A model generated the notes under the pieces. That model was not told the origin of the DNA and ran no database searches. It was given only the letters and a program-made list of their open reading frames with translations. A stretch of 64,000 nucleotides of DNA from assembly GCF_000732925.1 (NCBI RefSeq), contig NZ_CP008953.1, positions 5,146,001-5,210,000 on the forward strand, given 5' to 3'. The DNA is from Amycolatopsis japonica. Lineage in GTDB: Bacteria > Actinomycetota > Actinomycetes > Mycobacteriales > Pseudonocardiaceae. Positions 42,763-51,413 of the stretch are shown here, piece by piece; the first letter of the stretch is position 1, and each line of letters opens with the position of its first letter. Both the position numbers and the translations under genes were made by a program.

Positions 42763-43614
42763 TCACTTGCGGTTGTAGAGCCGCATCGTCAAGGTGCCGA
42801 AGACCGCAAGGATGATCGCGCCGGCGACCAGCACCCAGGTGATCTCGCCGCCGTCCCAGTTCCCGTCCATCATCGAGCGGACCGCCGCGACCACGTGGGT
42901 CACCGGGTTCACTTCGACGAAGGCCTGCAGCCAGCCCGGCATCGTCTCCGGATTGACGTAGATGTTGCTGAGGAAGGTCAGCGGGAACAGCACCATCATG
43001 CTGACGCCCATCACCGACTTCTCGCTGCGCAGCAACAGACCGAACATCGTCCAGATCCACGAGAACGCGAACGAGAACGCCAGCAGCAGGAGGATCGCGG
43101 CGGCCACGCCCCCGACTCCCCCGGCGGGACGGAAGCCCATGATCAGCCCGACGCCGAGGATCACCAGCGAGGCGATGAGATAGCGCAGCATGTCGCCGAG
43201 CAGATAGCCGACCATCGCCGACGGCCGCCAGATCGGCAGCGTGCGGAACCGGTCGAAGACGCCCTTTTCGATGTCCGTGTTGACCGAAATCCCGGTGTAC
43301 ATGGTGATCATCAGGATGCTGCTCGCCATGATTCCCGGCAGCACGAACTGCAGGTACTGCGTCGGCGAACCGGACAGCGCGCCGCCGAACAGGTACGTGA
43401 ACATCAGCGTCATCATGATCGGGAACGCCGTGACGTCGAACAACTGCTCGGGCACGTGCTTGATCTTCAGCATCGCGCGCCACCCGAAGGTGATCGATGC
43501 CGACAGCGCACTGGGGCGCTGGGGACGGTTCTTCGCGATCAGGACGGCGGCGAGATCCTCCGCCTTCGGTGCCGCGAGAACGGGTTCGTTGTCTTTGACT
43601 GCCGTGGTGCTCAA
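42763..43614 (-). CDS. ABC transporter permease, DrrB type
   Basis: A 283-residue ABC-2 permease with six membrane helices. It has the ABC-2 signature in the second cytoplasmic loop (DIEKGVFDRFRTLPIWRPSA) and a late LSNIYVNPETMPGWLQAF loop typical of DrrB. It pairs with the ATPase next door to export a drug or lipid. It starts at TTG 43614, which overlaps the TGA of the ATPase gene, so synthesis is coupled. Confidence 0.92.
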   Translation of the reverse strand: MSTTAVKDNEPVLAAPKAEDLAAVLIAKNRPQRPSALSASITFGWRAMLKIKHVPEQLFDVTAFPIMMTLMFTYLFGGALSGSPTQYLQFVLPGIMASSILMITMYTGISVNTDIEKGVFDRFRTLPIWRPSAMVGYLLGDMLRYLIASLVILGVGLIMGFRPAGGVGGVAAAILLLLAFSFAFSWIWTMFGLLLRSEKSVMGVSMMVLFPLTFLSNIYVNPETMPGWLQAFVEVNPVTHVVAAVRSMMDGNWDGGEITWVLVAGAIILAVFGTLTMRLYNRK

Positions 43615-44591
43615 GCTGCACTCTCCTCGGAAACGGTGGTGCGGTCGGTGAGGGCCAGGAAGACCTCGTCGAGGCTCGGCTGGCCGAGGGAGAAGGTGTC
43701 GACGACGATGCCGGCGCGGGCGAGTTCGGCCAGTGCGCGCGCGGCGTGCTCGGCGGCACCCTGTTCGGTGCTCTCGCCCGAAAGCCGGGCGGTCAGCGCG
43801 ACGGGGTCCGCCTCCAGGAGCACCTGCGCCTCCAGGGTGCTGACGAGCAGCGACTCGGCCGCGGGCCGCTGGTCGGCCTCGCGGAGGCGGACGTGGACGG
43901 CGCCCGCGCCGACCGACGCCTTCAGCTGCCCCTTGGTGCCTTCGGCGATCACCTTGCCGTGGTCGATGACCGCGATCCGCGAGGCCAGCTGGTCGGCTTC
44001 GTCGAGGTACTGCGTGGTCAGCAGGACGGTGGTGCCGTGCTTCACGATCGCTCGCACGATGTCCCAGACCTGGTTGCGGCTGCGGGGATCCAGCCCGGTC
44101 GTCGGCTCGTCGAGGAAGAGCACGTCCGGGGTGTTGAGGATGCTCGCGGCGATGTCGATCCGCCGCCGCATCCCGCCGGAGTAGTTCTTCACCTGCCGCC
44201 CCGCGGCCTCGGTGAGCCCGAACGCCTCCAGCAGTTCCGCCGCCCGTGCGCGGGCGGCCGGTTTGCGGTGCCCGGTCAGCCTGCCGATCAGGACCAGGTT
44301 CTCGGTGCCGGTCAGGTCTTCGTCGACCGAGGCGTACTGCCCGGTCAGGCTCACCATGGACCGGACCGCGTCGGCGTCGCGGACGACGTCCTTGCCGAAG
44401 ATGCGCGCTTCACCGCCGTCGGGGCGGAGCAGGGTCGCGAGCATCTTCACCGCGGTGGTCTTGCCGGCGCCGTTCGGCCCGAGGACGCCGTACACGGTGC
44501 CTGCCGGGACCTTCAGGTCGATCCCGTCGACCGCCCGGTTCTCGCCGAACACCTTGACCAGCCCCGAGGCTTCGATGGCCAGTTCACTCAT
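43611..44591 (-). CDS. ABC transporter ATP-binding protein, DrrA type
   Basis: A 326-residue ATPase. It has Walker A GPNGAGKTTAVK, Q-loop SLTGQYASVDEDLTG, signature YSGGMRRRID, Walker B LFLDEPTTGLD, and H-loop region replaced by LLTTQYLDEADQLA, as in daunorubicin-resistance DrrA. The C-terminal 80 residues include the GQPSLDEVFLALT motif characteristic of DrrA. Start ATG 44591. Operon order is FMN reductase, this ATPase (23-base gap), then the permease (overlap). Confidence 0.94.
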   Translation of the reverse strand: MSELAIEASGLVKVFGENRAVDGIDLKVPAGTVYGVLGPNGAGKTTAVKMLATLLRPDGGEARIFGKDVVRDADAVRSMVSLTGQYASVDEDLTGTENLVLIGRLTGHRKPAARARAAELLEAFGLTEAAGRQVKNYSGGMRRRIDIAASILNTPDVLFLDEPTTGLDPRSRNQVWDIVRAIVKHGTTVLLTTQYLDEADQLASRIAVIDHGKVIAEGTKGQLKASVGAGAVHVRLREADQRPAAESLLVSTLEAQVLLEADPVALTARLSGESTEQGAAEHAARALAELARAGIVVDTFSLGQPSLDEVFLALTDRTTVSEESAA

Positions 44592-44614
44592 TTTCCGTTT
44601 CCTTTCAGAAGCTT

Positions 44615-45169
44615 TCAGCAGACGTAGGGGCGGGCGGCACGCGCGTCGCGCAGGGCGAGGCCCCACCAGGCGAGTGCGTCGAGCAGGGTGGTCACGGCCT
44701 GCACTTGCCCGTCGGAGTCGAAGAGGGTGCCGTCGAGGAGGTTGAAGGCCACCGTGTCGCGCATGGTCACCGTGTGCAGCTCGGTGAAGATCGTGCGCAG
44801 CTGTTCCACGGCGTAGAGCCCCTGCGAGCGGTAGCCGTAGGAGACGAAGCCGACCGGCTTCGCGCGCCACTCGTCGTAGGCGCAGTCGATCGCCTGTTTG
44901 AGCGACGCGGGGAAACTGCGGTTGTACTCGGGGGTGACGACGACGAACGCCTCCGCCTCGTCGACCAGCCGCGCGAACCGCTTCATGTCGTGCGTCGGAT
45001 GCTCCGGCAGCCCGGAGGGCAGGTCGAAGTCGACCAGGTCGAGCACGTCGGTGACGAGGTCTTCCCGGTGTTCCGCCTGGCCGGTGAACCACTTGCCGAC
45101 GGTGTCCCCCACCCGTCCTTCACGGGTGCTGCCGACGATCACCGCGACCCGCAGCGGACTGACGTCCAT
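44615..45169 (-). CDS. NAD(P)H-dependent FMN reductase
   Basis: A 184-residue flavodoxin-like reductase. The FMN phosphate loop is GSTREGRVGD near residue 14, and the second FMN segment VVVTPEYNRSFPASLKQAID carries the family PEYN motif; GFVSYGYRS follows. It reduces FMN or quinones using NAD(P)H. Start ATG 45169 has AGGAGG seven bases upstream. It is the first gene of a three-gene unit with DrrA and DrrB, which may link the exporter to redox-active compounds. Confidence 0.92.
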   Translation of the reverse strand: MDVSPLRVAVIVGSTREGRVGDTVGKWFTGQAEHREDLVTDVLDLVDFDLPSGLPEHPTHDMKRFARLVDEAEAFVVVTPEYNRSFPASLKQAIDCAYDEWRAKPVGFVSYGYRSQGLYAVEQLRTIFTELHTVTMRDTVAFNLLDGTLFDSDGQVQAVTTLLDALAWWGLALRDARAARPYVC

Positions 45170-45206
45170 GACCGACCTCCTCTCGCCTCACCCCTCAGGC
45201 GCGAGA

Positions 45207-45255
45207 AAGCCGCCGGGCTTCCGCTAGATCGGATCTAGCGGAAGCCCGGCGGCTT
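45207..45255. terminator. Palindromic terminator after the ROK kinase gene
   Basis: Twenty-four-base arms (45207-45230 and 45232-45255) centre on CTAGATC-G-GATCTAG. It lies 16 bases after the ROK gene stop and upstream of the reductase gene, so it should isolate the two minus-strand operons. Confidence 0.75.
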
Positions 45256-45270
45256 CGGTCGGTGATCTCG

Positions 45271-46170
45271 CTACGCGTCCAGCGCGATCGCGATCGCGCC
45301 CAGCAGGGACGCGTCCTGGTCGAATTTCGCCGACACCAGTTCCGGCGGGAACGGCACGGCCCGCGCCAGCCGCTCGCGCAACGCGGGCAGCAGGATGTCG
45401 GCCGAGCGCACCAGTCCCCCGCCGACGGCGATGCGCTGCGGGTCGAGCGCGATGGCGAGATTCGCGACGTGCATCGACAGTTCGTCGAGCGCCGCGCCGA
45501 CGAGTTCCTTCGCCTGCGCGTTCTCCCTGGCGAGGCCGAACAGTTCGCCCGCGGTTACCGGGCGGCCGAGCAGCACACTCGCCCGGCCGCCCAGCCCACG
45601 CCCACCGACGGCCTCCTCCAGCGGCGCCGCTCCGCTGGCGAAACCGTCGGTGTCCTGCGGCGAGAGGAGGTTGTACCCGATCTCTCCCGCAGCGCCGTTG
45701 GCGCCGGCCAGCAGCCGGCCGCCGACCAGGACCGCCGCGGCGATCCCGGTCCCCAGCGAGAGGAACACCGCCGGATCGGTGTCCGCCAGTGCCCCCCAAC
45801 GCCATTCCGCGAGCGCCGCCGCCTTGGCGTCGGTGCCCACCTCGATCGGGACGCCTTCGAACTCGGCCGCGACGAGTTCGCGCAGCCGCAGTTCCTCCCA
45901 GCCCGGCACGTTCGGCGCGAGCAGGATGCGGTCCTCCAGCACGATGCCCGGGCTGACGACGCCGATCGCGGCGAGCCGGTCAGCGGCGCCTTCGTCGGCG
46001 AGCAGTTTCCGCGCCGCGGCGAGCGCGCGGCTCACCACCTGTTCGGCGCCCGCCTGCGCGTCGGTGTCGAGCCTCCGGGTGACCAGCAGGCTCCCGGCTC
46101 TGTCCGCCAGCCCGATCGCGACCTTCGTCCCGCCGAAGTCGATCCCCAGGATCAGTTCTTCCCCCGTCAC
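45271..46170 (-). CDS. ROK-family sugar kinase
   Basis: A 299-residue actin-fold kinase. Phosphate motif 1 is LGIDFGGTKVAIGL at the N terminus. VGTDAKAAALAEW carries the catalytic Asp, SLGTGIAAAVLVGG is phosphate 2, and GAAGEIGYNLLS corresponds to the ROK E-x-G-H region, in which the usual zinc-binding His is Tyr and the downstream CxCGxxGC cluster is absent. It therefore lacks the structural zinc site of many ROK kinases. It would phosphorylate glucose or an amino sugar. Start GTG 46170 overlaps the TGA of the permease gene. It has no N-terminal HTH and so is an enzyme. Confidence 0.88.
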   Translation of the reverse strand: MTGEELILGIDFGGTKVAIGLADRAGSLLVTRRLDTDAQAGAEQVVSRALAAARKLLADEGAADRLAAIGVVSPGIVLEDRILLAPNVPGWEELRLRELVAAEFEGVPIEVGTDAKAAALAEWRWGALADTDPAVFLSLGTGIAAAVLVGGRLLAGANGAAGEIGYNLLSPQDTDGFASGAAPLEEAVGGRGLGGRASVLLGRPVTAGELFGLARENAQAKELVGAALDELSMHVANLAIALDPQRIAVGGGLVRSADILLPALRERLARAVPFPPELVSAKFDQDASLLGAIAIALDA

Positions 46171-47576
46171 TGCCCGTTCCCCTCTGTCGCCCCCGCGAAC
46201 GATTCCTGAATCCCCTTGGGCCCGAACGGCCACACGCGCTCCGCCTTCGCGTAGGCGAGGAACGCCGCCACGCCCAGCACGATCCAGCCCACCGAAAGCC
46301 CGATCGAGAGCCAGGTGGCGGAGAAGTAGATGTAGACCCAGCCGAGCAGCGCGATGATCGTCGGGATCGGGTAGAGCCATTGGCGGTACGGCCGCTCCAG
46401 CTCCGGCCGTCGCCGCCGCAGCACCACGATCGCCGCGACCTGCGCGAGCGACTGGATGAGCACCAGCACCGTCACCGCCGCGTTGATCACCGCGGTCAGG
46501 GTGAACAGCGAGCCGATCGCGGCGATGGCGCCCATCGTCAGCACACCGGCGGTCGGCAGGTTCAGTTTCGGGTGCAGTTTGGCGAACACCGGCAGGAACA
46601 CCTTGTCACGCGCGGCTTCGAACGGGACCCGCGAACCGCCGAGCAGGCCGGCGAACACCGAACCGATCGCGGCGATCACGATGAACACGGTGATGACCTT
46701 GGCCGCGCCCGTGCCCCACGCCTGTTCGAGCACGGTGGAGGCGACCGACGTGGCGTTCTTCAGCTCTTCCAGCGGGACCGAGCCGAGAACGCCGAGCTGC
46801 AGCAGGAAGTACAGGCTCATGATGCCGAGGATCGACAGGATGATCGAGCGCGGCAGCGTCCGGCCCGGGTCGCGCACCTCGCCGCCGAGGTAGGCGCTGG
46901 TGTTGTAGCCGAGGTAGTCGTAGATGGCGATGATCAGGCCCGCGCCGAGCCCGGCCCAGAACGCGCCGCCGTCGAACGAGAACGCGCCCGGCGTGAAGGC
47001 GAACGCTTGCGCGCCGTCGAAATGCGTGAAGGCCGCGACGATCACCGAAAGCGCGGCGAACAGCATGATCCCGAACAGGACGGTGGTCAGCTTCCCGATC
47101 TCGCCGATCTTGCGGAACAGCGCCAGCACGATCAGGGCGATGACCCCGAGACCGATCACCTTGCCGAGCGTCGTCGTCCCGCCGTCGTCGGCGACACCGG
47201 GGATCAGGTACCCGAGGTACTGGACGAGGCCGATGATGCCGGTGGACATGATCAGCGGGATGAACAGCACCGCGCTCCAGGCGAAGAGGAACGGCATGAG
47301 CCTGCCGGTGCGGACGCCGAACGCCTCACGCAGGTAGACGTAGGTGCCGCCGGCACCGGGGAGGGCGGCGCCGAGTTCCGCCCAGATGAGGCCGTCGGCC
47401 AGCGCGATGACCGCGCCGATGAGCCAGCCGAACATGGCCTGCGGGCCGCCGAGGGTCACCACCATCGCGGGGATGGTGACGAACGGGCCGATGCCGCACA
47501 TCTGGGTCATGTTGATGGCGGTCGCCTGGAGCGGCCCGATCTTCCGCTCGAGCCCCGGCCGCGGGGATGAACTCAA
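46167..47576 (-). CDS. APC-family amino acid permease
   Basis: A 469-residue transporter with twelve helices. It begins KIGPLQATAINMTQMCGIGP (helix 1 with the substrate-binding G-x-G break) and has GGTYVYLREAFGVRTG and a helix 6 IYDYLGYNTSAYLGGEVRDP as in polyamine and amino-acid members. The start is TTG 47576 with GGGAGG upstream. A ROK-type operator lies 18-36 bases upstream. Coupled by overlap to a ROK kinase gene, an odd partner for an amino-acid permease; an amino-sugar or glycosylamine substrate is one possible reading. Confidence 0.9.
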   Translation of the reverse strand: MSSSPRPGLERKIGPLQATAINMTQMCGIGPFVTIPAMVVTLGGPQAMFGWLIGAVIALADGLIWAELGAALPGAGGTYVYLREAFGVRTGRLMPFLFAWSAVLFIPLIMSTGIIGLVQYLGYLIPGVADDGGTTTLGKVIGLGVIALIVLALFRKIGEIGKLTTVLFGIMLFAALSVIVAAFTHFDGAQAFAFTPGAFSFDGGAFWAGLGAGLIIAIYDYLGYNTSAYLGGEVRDPGRTLPRSIILSILGIMSLYFLLQLGVLGSVPLEELKNATSVASTVLEQAWGTGAAKVITVFIVIAAIGSVFAGLLGGSRVPFEAARDKVFLPVFAKLHPKLNLPTAGVLTMGAIAAIGSLFTLTAVINAAVTVLVLIQSLAQVAAIVVLRRRRPELERPYRQWLYPIPTIIALLGWVYIYFSATWLSIGLSVGWIVLGVAAFLAYAKAERVWPFGPKGIQESFAGATEGNGQ

Positions 47577-47593
47577 AACGCGCCTCCCTGTTA

Positions 47594-47612
47594 GTTAGTA
47601 AAGTTTCTTAAC
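47594..47612. promoter_or_regulatory. ROK-type operator (AAAGTTT-centred)
   Basis: GTTAGTAAAGTTTCTTAAC is a 19-bp palindrome with two mismatched pairs around AAAGTTT. It resembles the AGGAAAGTTTCCT type of box bound by ROK repressors such as CsnR in Streptomyces. It lies just upstream of the permease-ROK kinase operon; the regulator gene is not in the window. Confidence 0.6.
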
Positions 47613-47793
47613 ATAATTTCGGGCGTGTCGGAAGGCCACGCGGCGAAGTTGTCGCGCACCGGTCCTCCCGGGATTGCCCGAAAGGGCGGAATCGCGGGTA
47701 ATACGCCCGAATGGACCAGCGCGGGACGTATCAGGGGCTCGTCGTTCCGCGTCCTTACCCAGAAGGACGTCTTTTCCGAGGACGGTGAGGTCC

Positions 47794-48291
47794 ATGAAAC
47801 GGCTGTTCAGCGTGGCGATGGCGATCGCCACACTCGGGTTCGCGACCGCCTGCGGTGGGACGTCCGCGCCCCGCGACACGGCGCCGGGCGATCTGACGAC
47901 CGACAGCGGGATCACCACGGAGACGGCCCCGACGGCGTCGTCCGACGCACCGCCGACGGGACCGGGCCCGACGAAGGACTCCCCTCCGCCCGGCGTCGTG
48001 CCCGGGAGCCCGATCAGGTACAACAGCGACCTGCTCGGCACCGACCCCGCCACCGCCAAGGACGCCATCGAGCAGAACCTCGAACGTCTTTGCAAGAGCT
48101 CCCGGCGATGCGGGGTCTCGGTCGTGGTCGTAGGCGAGGGGAACTGCATCCGCAGTATCGGCCCGAATCCGGTCTACCCCGGCAAGACGATCACGATCCG
48201 GGCGAGGGCCTGCGAAACCGAGACCACGGAGGAAAGCTCGGCGCCGCCGAAGTCGGAAAGCTCGCAGCCGACCGAAACCACCGGCGGATGA
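47794..48291 (+). CDS. Probable lipoprotein (165 aa)
   Basis: A 165-residue precursor. The signal peptide MKRLFSVAMAIATLGFATAC ends in a lipobox-like FATAC-G, so it is probably lipid-anchored on the outer face of the membrane. A Thr/Ser/Pro-rich linker (residues 22-70) is followed by a compact 70-residue domain with three Cys residues (RLCKSSRRCGVSV, EGNCIRSIG) and a PGKTITIRARAC strand, then a Ser/Thr tail. I do not recognise the domain. ATG 47794 has GGTGAGG upstream. Its TGA overlaps the ATG of the next gene, so it is co-made with a membrane protein. Confidence 0.75.
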   Translation: MKRLFSVAMAIATLGFATACGGTSAPRDTAPGDLTTDSGITTETAPTASSDAPPTGPGPTKDSPPPGVVPGSPIRYNSDLLGTDPATAKDAIEQNLERLCKSSRRCGVSVVVVGEGNCIRSIGPNPVYPGKTITIRARACETETTEESSAPPKSESSQPTETTGG

Positions 48292-49211
48292 GCACCCGGC
48301 GGCCACTACGCCGGGGGCTGCGCGCCCCCACGCCGCCGGAGTCCGAATCCGCGGCGGGCCCGTCGCACGCGCTCAGGCTGGTCGGCACCGTGCTGGCCAA
48401 CACGACCCTGCTCACCGCGTTGCTCTACTACTTCGGGCTCGTCTACACGCAGACGTACTTCATCTACTTCCGCGTGCACTACACCCTGCTCGGCCAGACA
48501 CCGGACGAGATCTTCGGGCGCGGCGTCGACGGAGTGCTCCTGCCCCTGACCGCCGCCGCGGGCGCCGCGTTGGTGTTCCTCGTCCTGACCCGGTTCCTGA
48601 AGATCCGCCTCGGCGAGGGTTCCTGGGCCCGGCTGCTGCGGATCTGCTCCCCCGTCGCGGGCGTCCTCGGCCTCGCGCTGCTCGCCGTCACGACCGCGAT
48701 CGCCCTCGACCCGGAGCCGTTCCGCGACCGGCCCGGCGCGCCGGGGATCGGCTTCGCGATCGGGGTCCTGATGGTGCTGTTCTCCTGGCGTCACTGGACC
48801 GCGCACAGAACGGGAAGCACCCGGTCGAGCGTCGCGGAACTGGTGACCGGCTACGTCCTGGTGAGCATCGGCCTCTTCTGGGCGGTCGGCGACTACTCGG
48901 GAGCCGTCGGCACGAGCCGCGCCTTCGAGGCCTCCGGGGTGATCGCGACCAGACCGGCCGCGACCCTGTACAGCGCGGAAAGCCTCAACCTCACCGCGAA
49001 CGGTGTCCTGCAGGTGAAATGCGCCGACCCCGAATCGGCCTACAAGTACCGGTACACCGGGCTGAAGCTGCTGCTCCAGTCCAGCGGCCAGTACGTCTTC
49101 CTCCCGGCGAACTGGCGGGCCTCGACCGGTGTCGCGTTCGTGATTCCGAAAACCGACAAGCTGCGCCTGGAATTCGGCCCGCCACGCTCGGCGCCGCCGC
49201 CCGGCTGCTGA
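48288..49211 (+). CDS. Polytopic membrane protein of unknown function (307 aa)
   Basis: A 307-residue protein with four to five membrane helices (about residues 30-50, 85-105, 120-140, 150-165 and 185-203). A C-terminal soluble domain of about 100 residues contains Tyr-rich AYKYRYTGLKLLLQSSGQYV and ends at the outside. The first helix pair carries aromatic YYFGLVYTQTYFIYFRVHY. I know no family name. It overlaps the lipoprotein gene by four bases (ATGA), so the two probably form an envelope pair. Confidence 0.75.
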   Translation: MSTRRPLRRGLRAPTPPESESAAGPSHALRLVGTVLANTTLLTALLYYFGLVYTQTYFIYFRVHYTLLGQTPDEIFGRGVDGVLLPLTAAAGAALVFLVLTRFLKIRLGEGSWARLLRICSPVAGVLGLALLAVTTAIALDPEPFRDRPGAPGIGFAIGVLMVLFSWRHWTAHRTGSTRSSVAELVTGYVLVSIGLFWAVGDYSGAVGTSRAFEASGVIATRPAATLYSAESLNLTANGVLQVKCADPESAYKYRYTGLKLLLQSSGQYVFLPANWRASTGVAFVIPKTDKLRLEFGPPRSAPPPGC

Positions 49212-49217
49212 CGTGCG

Positions 49218-50084
49218 TCAGCCCAGGTGGCGCGTCAGCCACTCGGCGACCGTGTCGTCCACCAGTTTCGCGATCGGCAGCTGCGGCGCGGGCTCGATGC
49301 CCGGTTCTTCGGCCAGCGGATGGGCGAGACCTGCCACCCTGGCCAACTGGACGTCGTCCGGCCGGGCGTACCGCTCGCGCAGCGCGGCGACCAGGTCGTC
49401 GGCGTCGGTGCGCAACGACGGATGGTCGTCCTCGCCGCTGACGAGCATCAGCGGAACTTGCGTTTCCCGCGCCGATATTTCACCCGATCGTGCGACGAAG
49501 TCGAGCTGATCCGCGGCCTGTTCCGCCTCGTCGTTCCACGGATACGGCCGGCCCAGCAGGCCTTCCACCAAGCCGACCACCGAGCGCGCCCGCACGGCCG
49601 GGTTGATCAGGGCCGCCGCGCGGACCGGGATCTCCCGTGTGGCCAGGATCGTCAGCGCCACCGCACCACCGAGCGACCCGCCGACGACCGCCGTGCGGGA
49701 GGTGTCGAAGCCGAAACGTTCGCGCAGTTCGGCCAGCGCGGCGGGGAATTCCAACGCCGCCTGGCGGACGAACGGGTCGACGTAGGCGAGCATCGCGTCG
49801 CGCCGGGCCCGTTCGACCACGGCGTCCATGCCGCCGTCGACCATTCTCGCGCCGCACAACGGCATTCCGAGATACACCCGCCATGCCGGCACCCCGGCCA
49901 GCGGCAACGCGGCCGCGAACGCCGCGTCGGAGCGGGGCGCGTCGATCATGTGCCAGGCGACCACCACCGGCGCGGGTCCGCTGACCTCGGCAGATGGCGG
50001 CAAGACGGTGAACGGCACCCCAGCGGCCGTGCCCGTGACCGGTTCTCCCACCGCGATCCTTCCTCGTGTGCTGTCGATCTCCAC
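49218..50084 (-). CDS. Alpha/beta hydrolase
   Basis: A 288-residue hydrolase from GTG 50084. It has an early PVVVAWHMIDAPRSDAAF segment, nucleophile elbow VVGGSLGGAVAL (G-x-S-x-G), acid in VSGEDDHPSLRTDA and terminal AGLAHPLAEEP holding the His. It resembles dienelactone-hydrolase-like or acyl-peptidase-like members. The start is unclear: an in-frame TTG 50126 has TACTGT five bases upstream, while GTG 50084 has no ribosome site. Convergent with the membrane-protein gene, six bases apart. Substrate unknown. Confidence 0.82.
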   Translation of the reverse strand: MEIDSTRGRIAVGEPVTGTAAGVPFTVLPPSAEVSGPAPVVVAWHMIDAPRSDAAFAAALPLAGVPAWRVYLGMPLCGARMVDGGMDAVVERARRDAMLAYVDPFVRQAALEFPAALAELRERFGFDTSRTAVVGGSLGGAVALTILATREIPVRAAALINPAVRARSVVGLVEGLLGRPYPWNDEAEQAADQLDFVARSGEISARETQVPLMLVSGEDDHPSLRTDADDLVAALRERYARPDDVQLARVAGLAHPLAEEPGIEPAPQLPIAKLVDDTVAEWLTRHLG

Positions 50085-50235
50085 GATATCCAGGACGCGG
50101 CGGAGACGGACCTCGTTCCGCCACAAGCGAAACAGTATGCCCGCGACGTCACCCCGACGCGCCGCGGAGGTGGTTGTGACCCGGCGGCGGCGGCCGAATA
50201 GTGTTGCGGCCCGGCCCTTTGGAGGTGAACCGCCC

Positions 50236-51315
50236 GTGCCCGACGTCGACTATTACGAGGTGCTCGGCGTGGGCAAGGCCGCCTCGGTCAACGAGATCAA
50301 GACCGCGTACCGGCGGCTGGCGAAGTCGCATCACCCGGACACCGGCGGATCCGCCCTCACGTTCCAGCTGGTCCGCGAGGCCTACGACACGCTGAGCGAT
50401 CCGATGCGGCGCGCGGGCTACGACGCGGGCGGGCGCTCGGTGCGCGCCCCGATCCGGCCGCGGCCGCGGCGCCGCTTCGGCGAAGAACCGGGCTACGAGC
50501 CCGAGCCGGTCGTGATCGATCCGGACGACCTCGAATGGTGGGAATTCGCGGCACAGGACGAGCGCGTGCGCCACGGCCGCCGTCGCGGCCCCGGGCACAC
50601 CCCCGTGGTGGCGGCGGTCGGCGGGATGGTGCTGGTCCTGCTGCCGGTGCTGACCGGCGTCGGCTTCTCGGCCCCCACGCTGATCGTCTGGCTGATCCTG
50701 ACCGCCGGCACCGCCCTGCTGGTGCAACGGCTCGCGCGCGGTTATCTGGCCGCCTCTCGCGCCAAGAACCGGTTCGCCGCCGAGTTCGGCGGGAAACGCG
50801 TGTTCGGCACTCCCGGCGTCGAGTCCGACGAGCTCGCCGAGCGCCTCACCGCCGACATGCTCGAGCGCTACCTGACCCGGCTGCCCGGCGCGCGGATCTT
50901 CCACGGCCTCTCGTGGCCGGACTCGGTGTTCGCCGACGTCGACCACGCGGTGCTGTGCGGGAAGCGGCTCGTGCTCGTGGAATCGAAGCTGTGGCTGCCG
51001 GGGCACTACGAAACCGGGGACGACGACCGCCTGCTGCGCAACGGGCGCGCCTTCCGCGGCGGCGGGAGCAGACTGACCGAAAGCCTCGCCGAATTCCGGC
51101 GGGTCCTGCCCGGCGTCACGCTGCGCGGGGCGATGGTCGTGTACCCGAGCCGGACCGGTGAGATCACCACGGATCCCGACGATCCCTCCCCCGCGCCGCC
51201 GATGACGCCGGAGCAGTTCCTGCACGAGATCGGCGGCTGGCTGGCGGCGGAGCCGTCCACTGTGGACACGGCGACTATGCGGGTCGTGCGGGACCGAGTG
51301 GTCGGCACCGTCTAG
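50236..51315 (+). CDS. J-domain protein fused to two TM helices and a NERD-like domain
   Basis: A 359-residue protein from GTG 50236 with GGAGG upstream. Residues 3-65 are a J domain (DYYEVLGVGKAASVNEIKTA) with an intact HPD in HHPDTGG, so it can stimulate DnaK. Two membrane helices lie at about 125-165 (VVAAVGGMVLVLLPVLTGVG). Residues 200-340 look NERD-like: ADVDHAVLCGKRLVLVESKL contains the D...ExK pattern of PD-(D/E)xK-fold nucleases. No G/F or zinc-finger region of DnaJ is present. It is a membrane-tethered co-chaperone with a possible nuclease-fold tail; the role is unknown. Confidence 0.8.
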   Translation: MPDVDYYEVLGVGKAASVNEIKTAYRRLAKSHHPDTGGSALTFQLVREAYDTLSDPMRRAGYDAGGRSVRAPIRPRPRRRFGEEPGYEPEPVVIDPDDLEWWEFAAQDERVRHGRRRGPGHTPVVAAVGGMVLVLLPVLTGVGFSAPTLIVWLILTAGTALLVQRLARGYLAASRAKNRFAAEFGGKRVFGTPGVESDELAERLTADMLERYLTRLPGARIFHGLSWPDSVFADVDHAVLCGKRLVLVESKLWLPGHYETGDDDRLLRNGRAFRGGGSRLTESLAEFRRVLPGVTLRGAMVVYPSRTGEITTDPDDPSPAPPMTPEQFLHEIGGWLAAEPSTVDTATMRVVRDRVVGTV

Positions 51316-51347
51316 CCCCCTCCGCATTTCGTCCTCTGAATGCGTAC

Positions 51348-51402
51348 GCGCGTGAAGGCCCCCTTCCCTCGGCTCAGCAGAGGGAAGGGGGCCTTCACGC
51401 GC
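51348..51402. terminator. 55-bp palindromic bidirectional terminator
   Basis: Perfect 23-base arms (51348-51370 and 51380-51402; core AAGGCCCCCTTCCC) flank the 9-base loop GGCTCAGCA. It lies between the convergent J-domain and carboxypeptidase genes. A short GTCCTCTGAATGCG just upstream (51331-51344) repeats the arm sequence of the terminator at 20577. Confidence 0.8.
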
Positions 51403-51413
51403 AATACGAGGAA

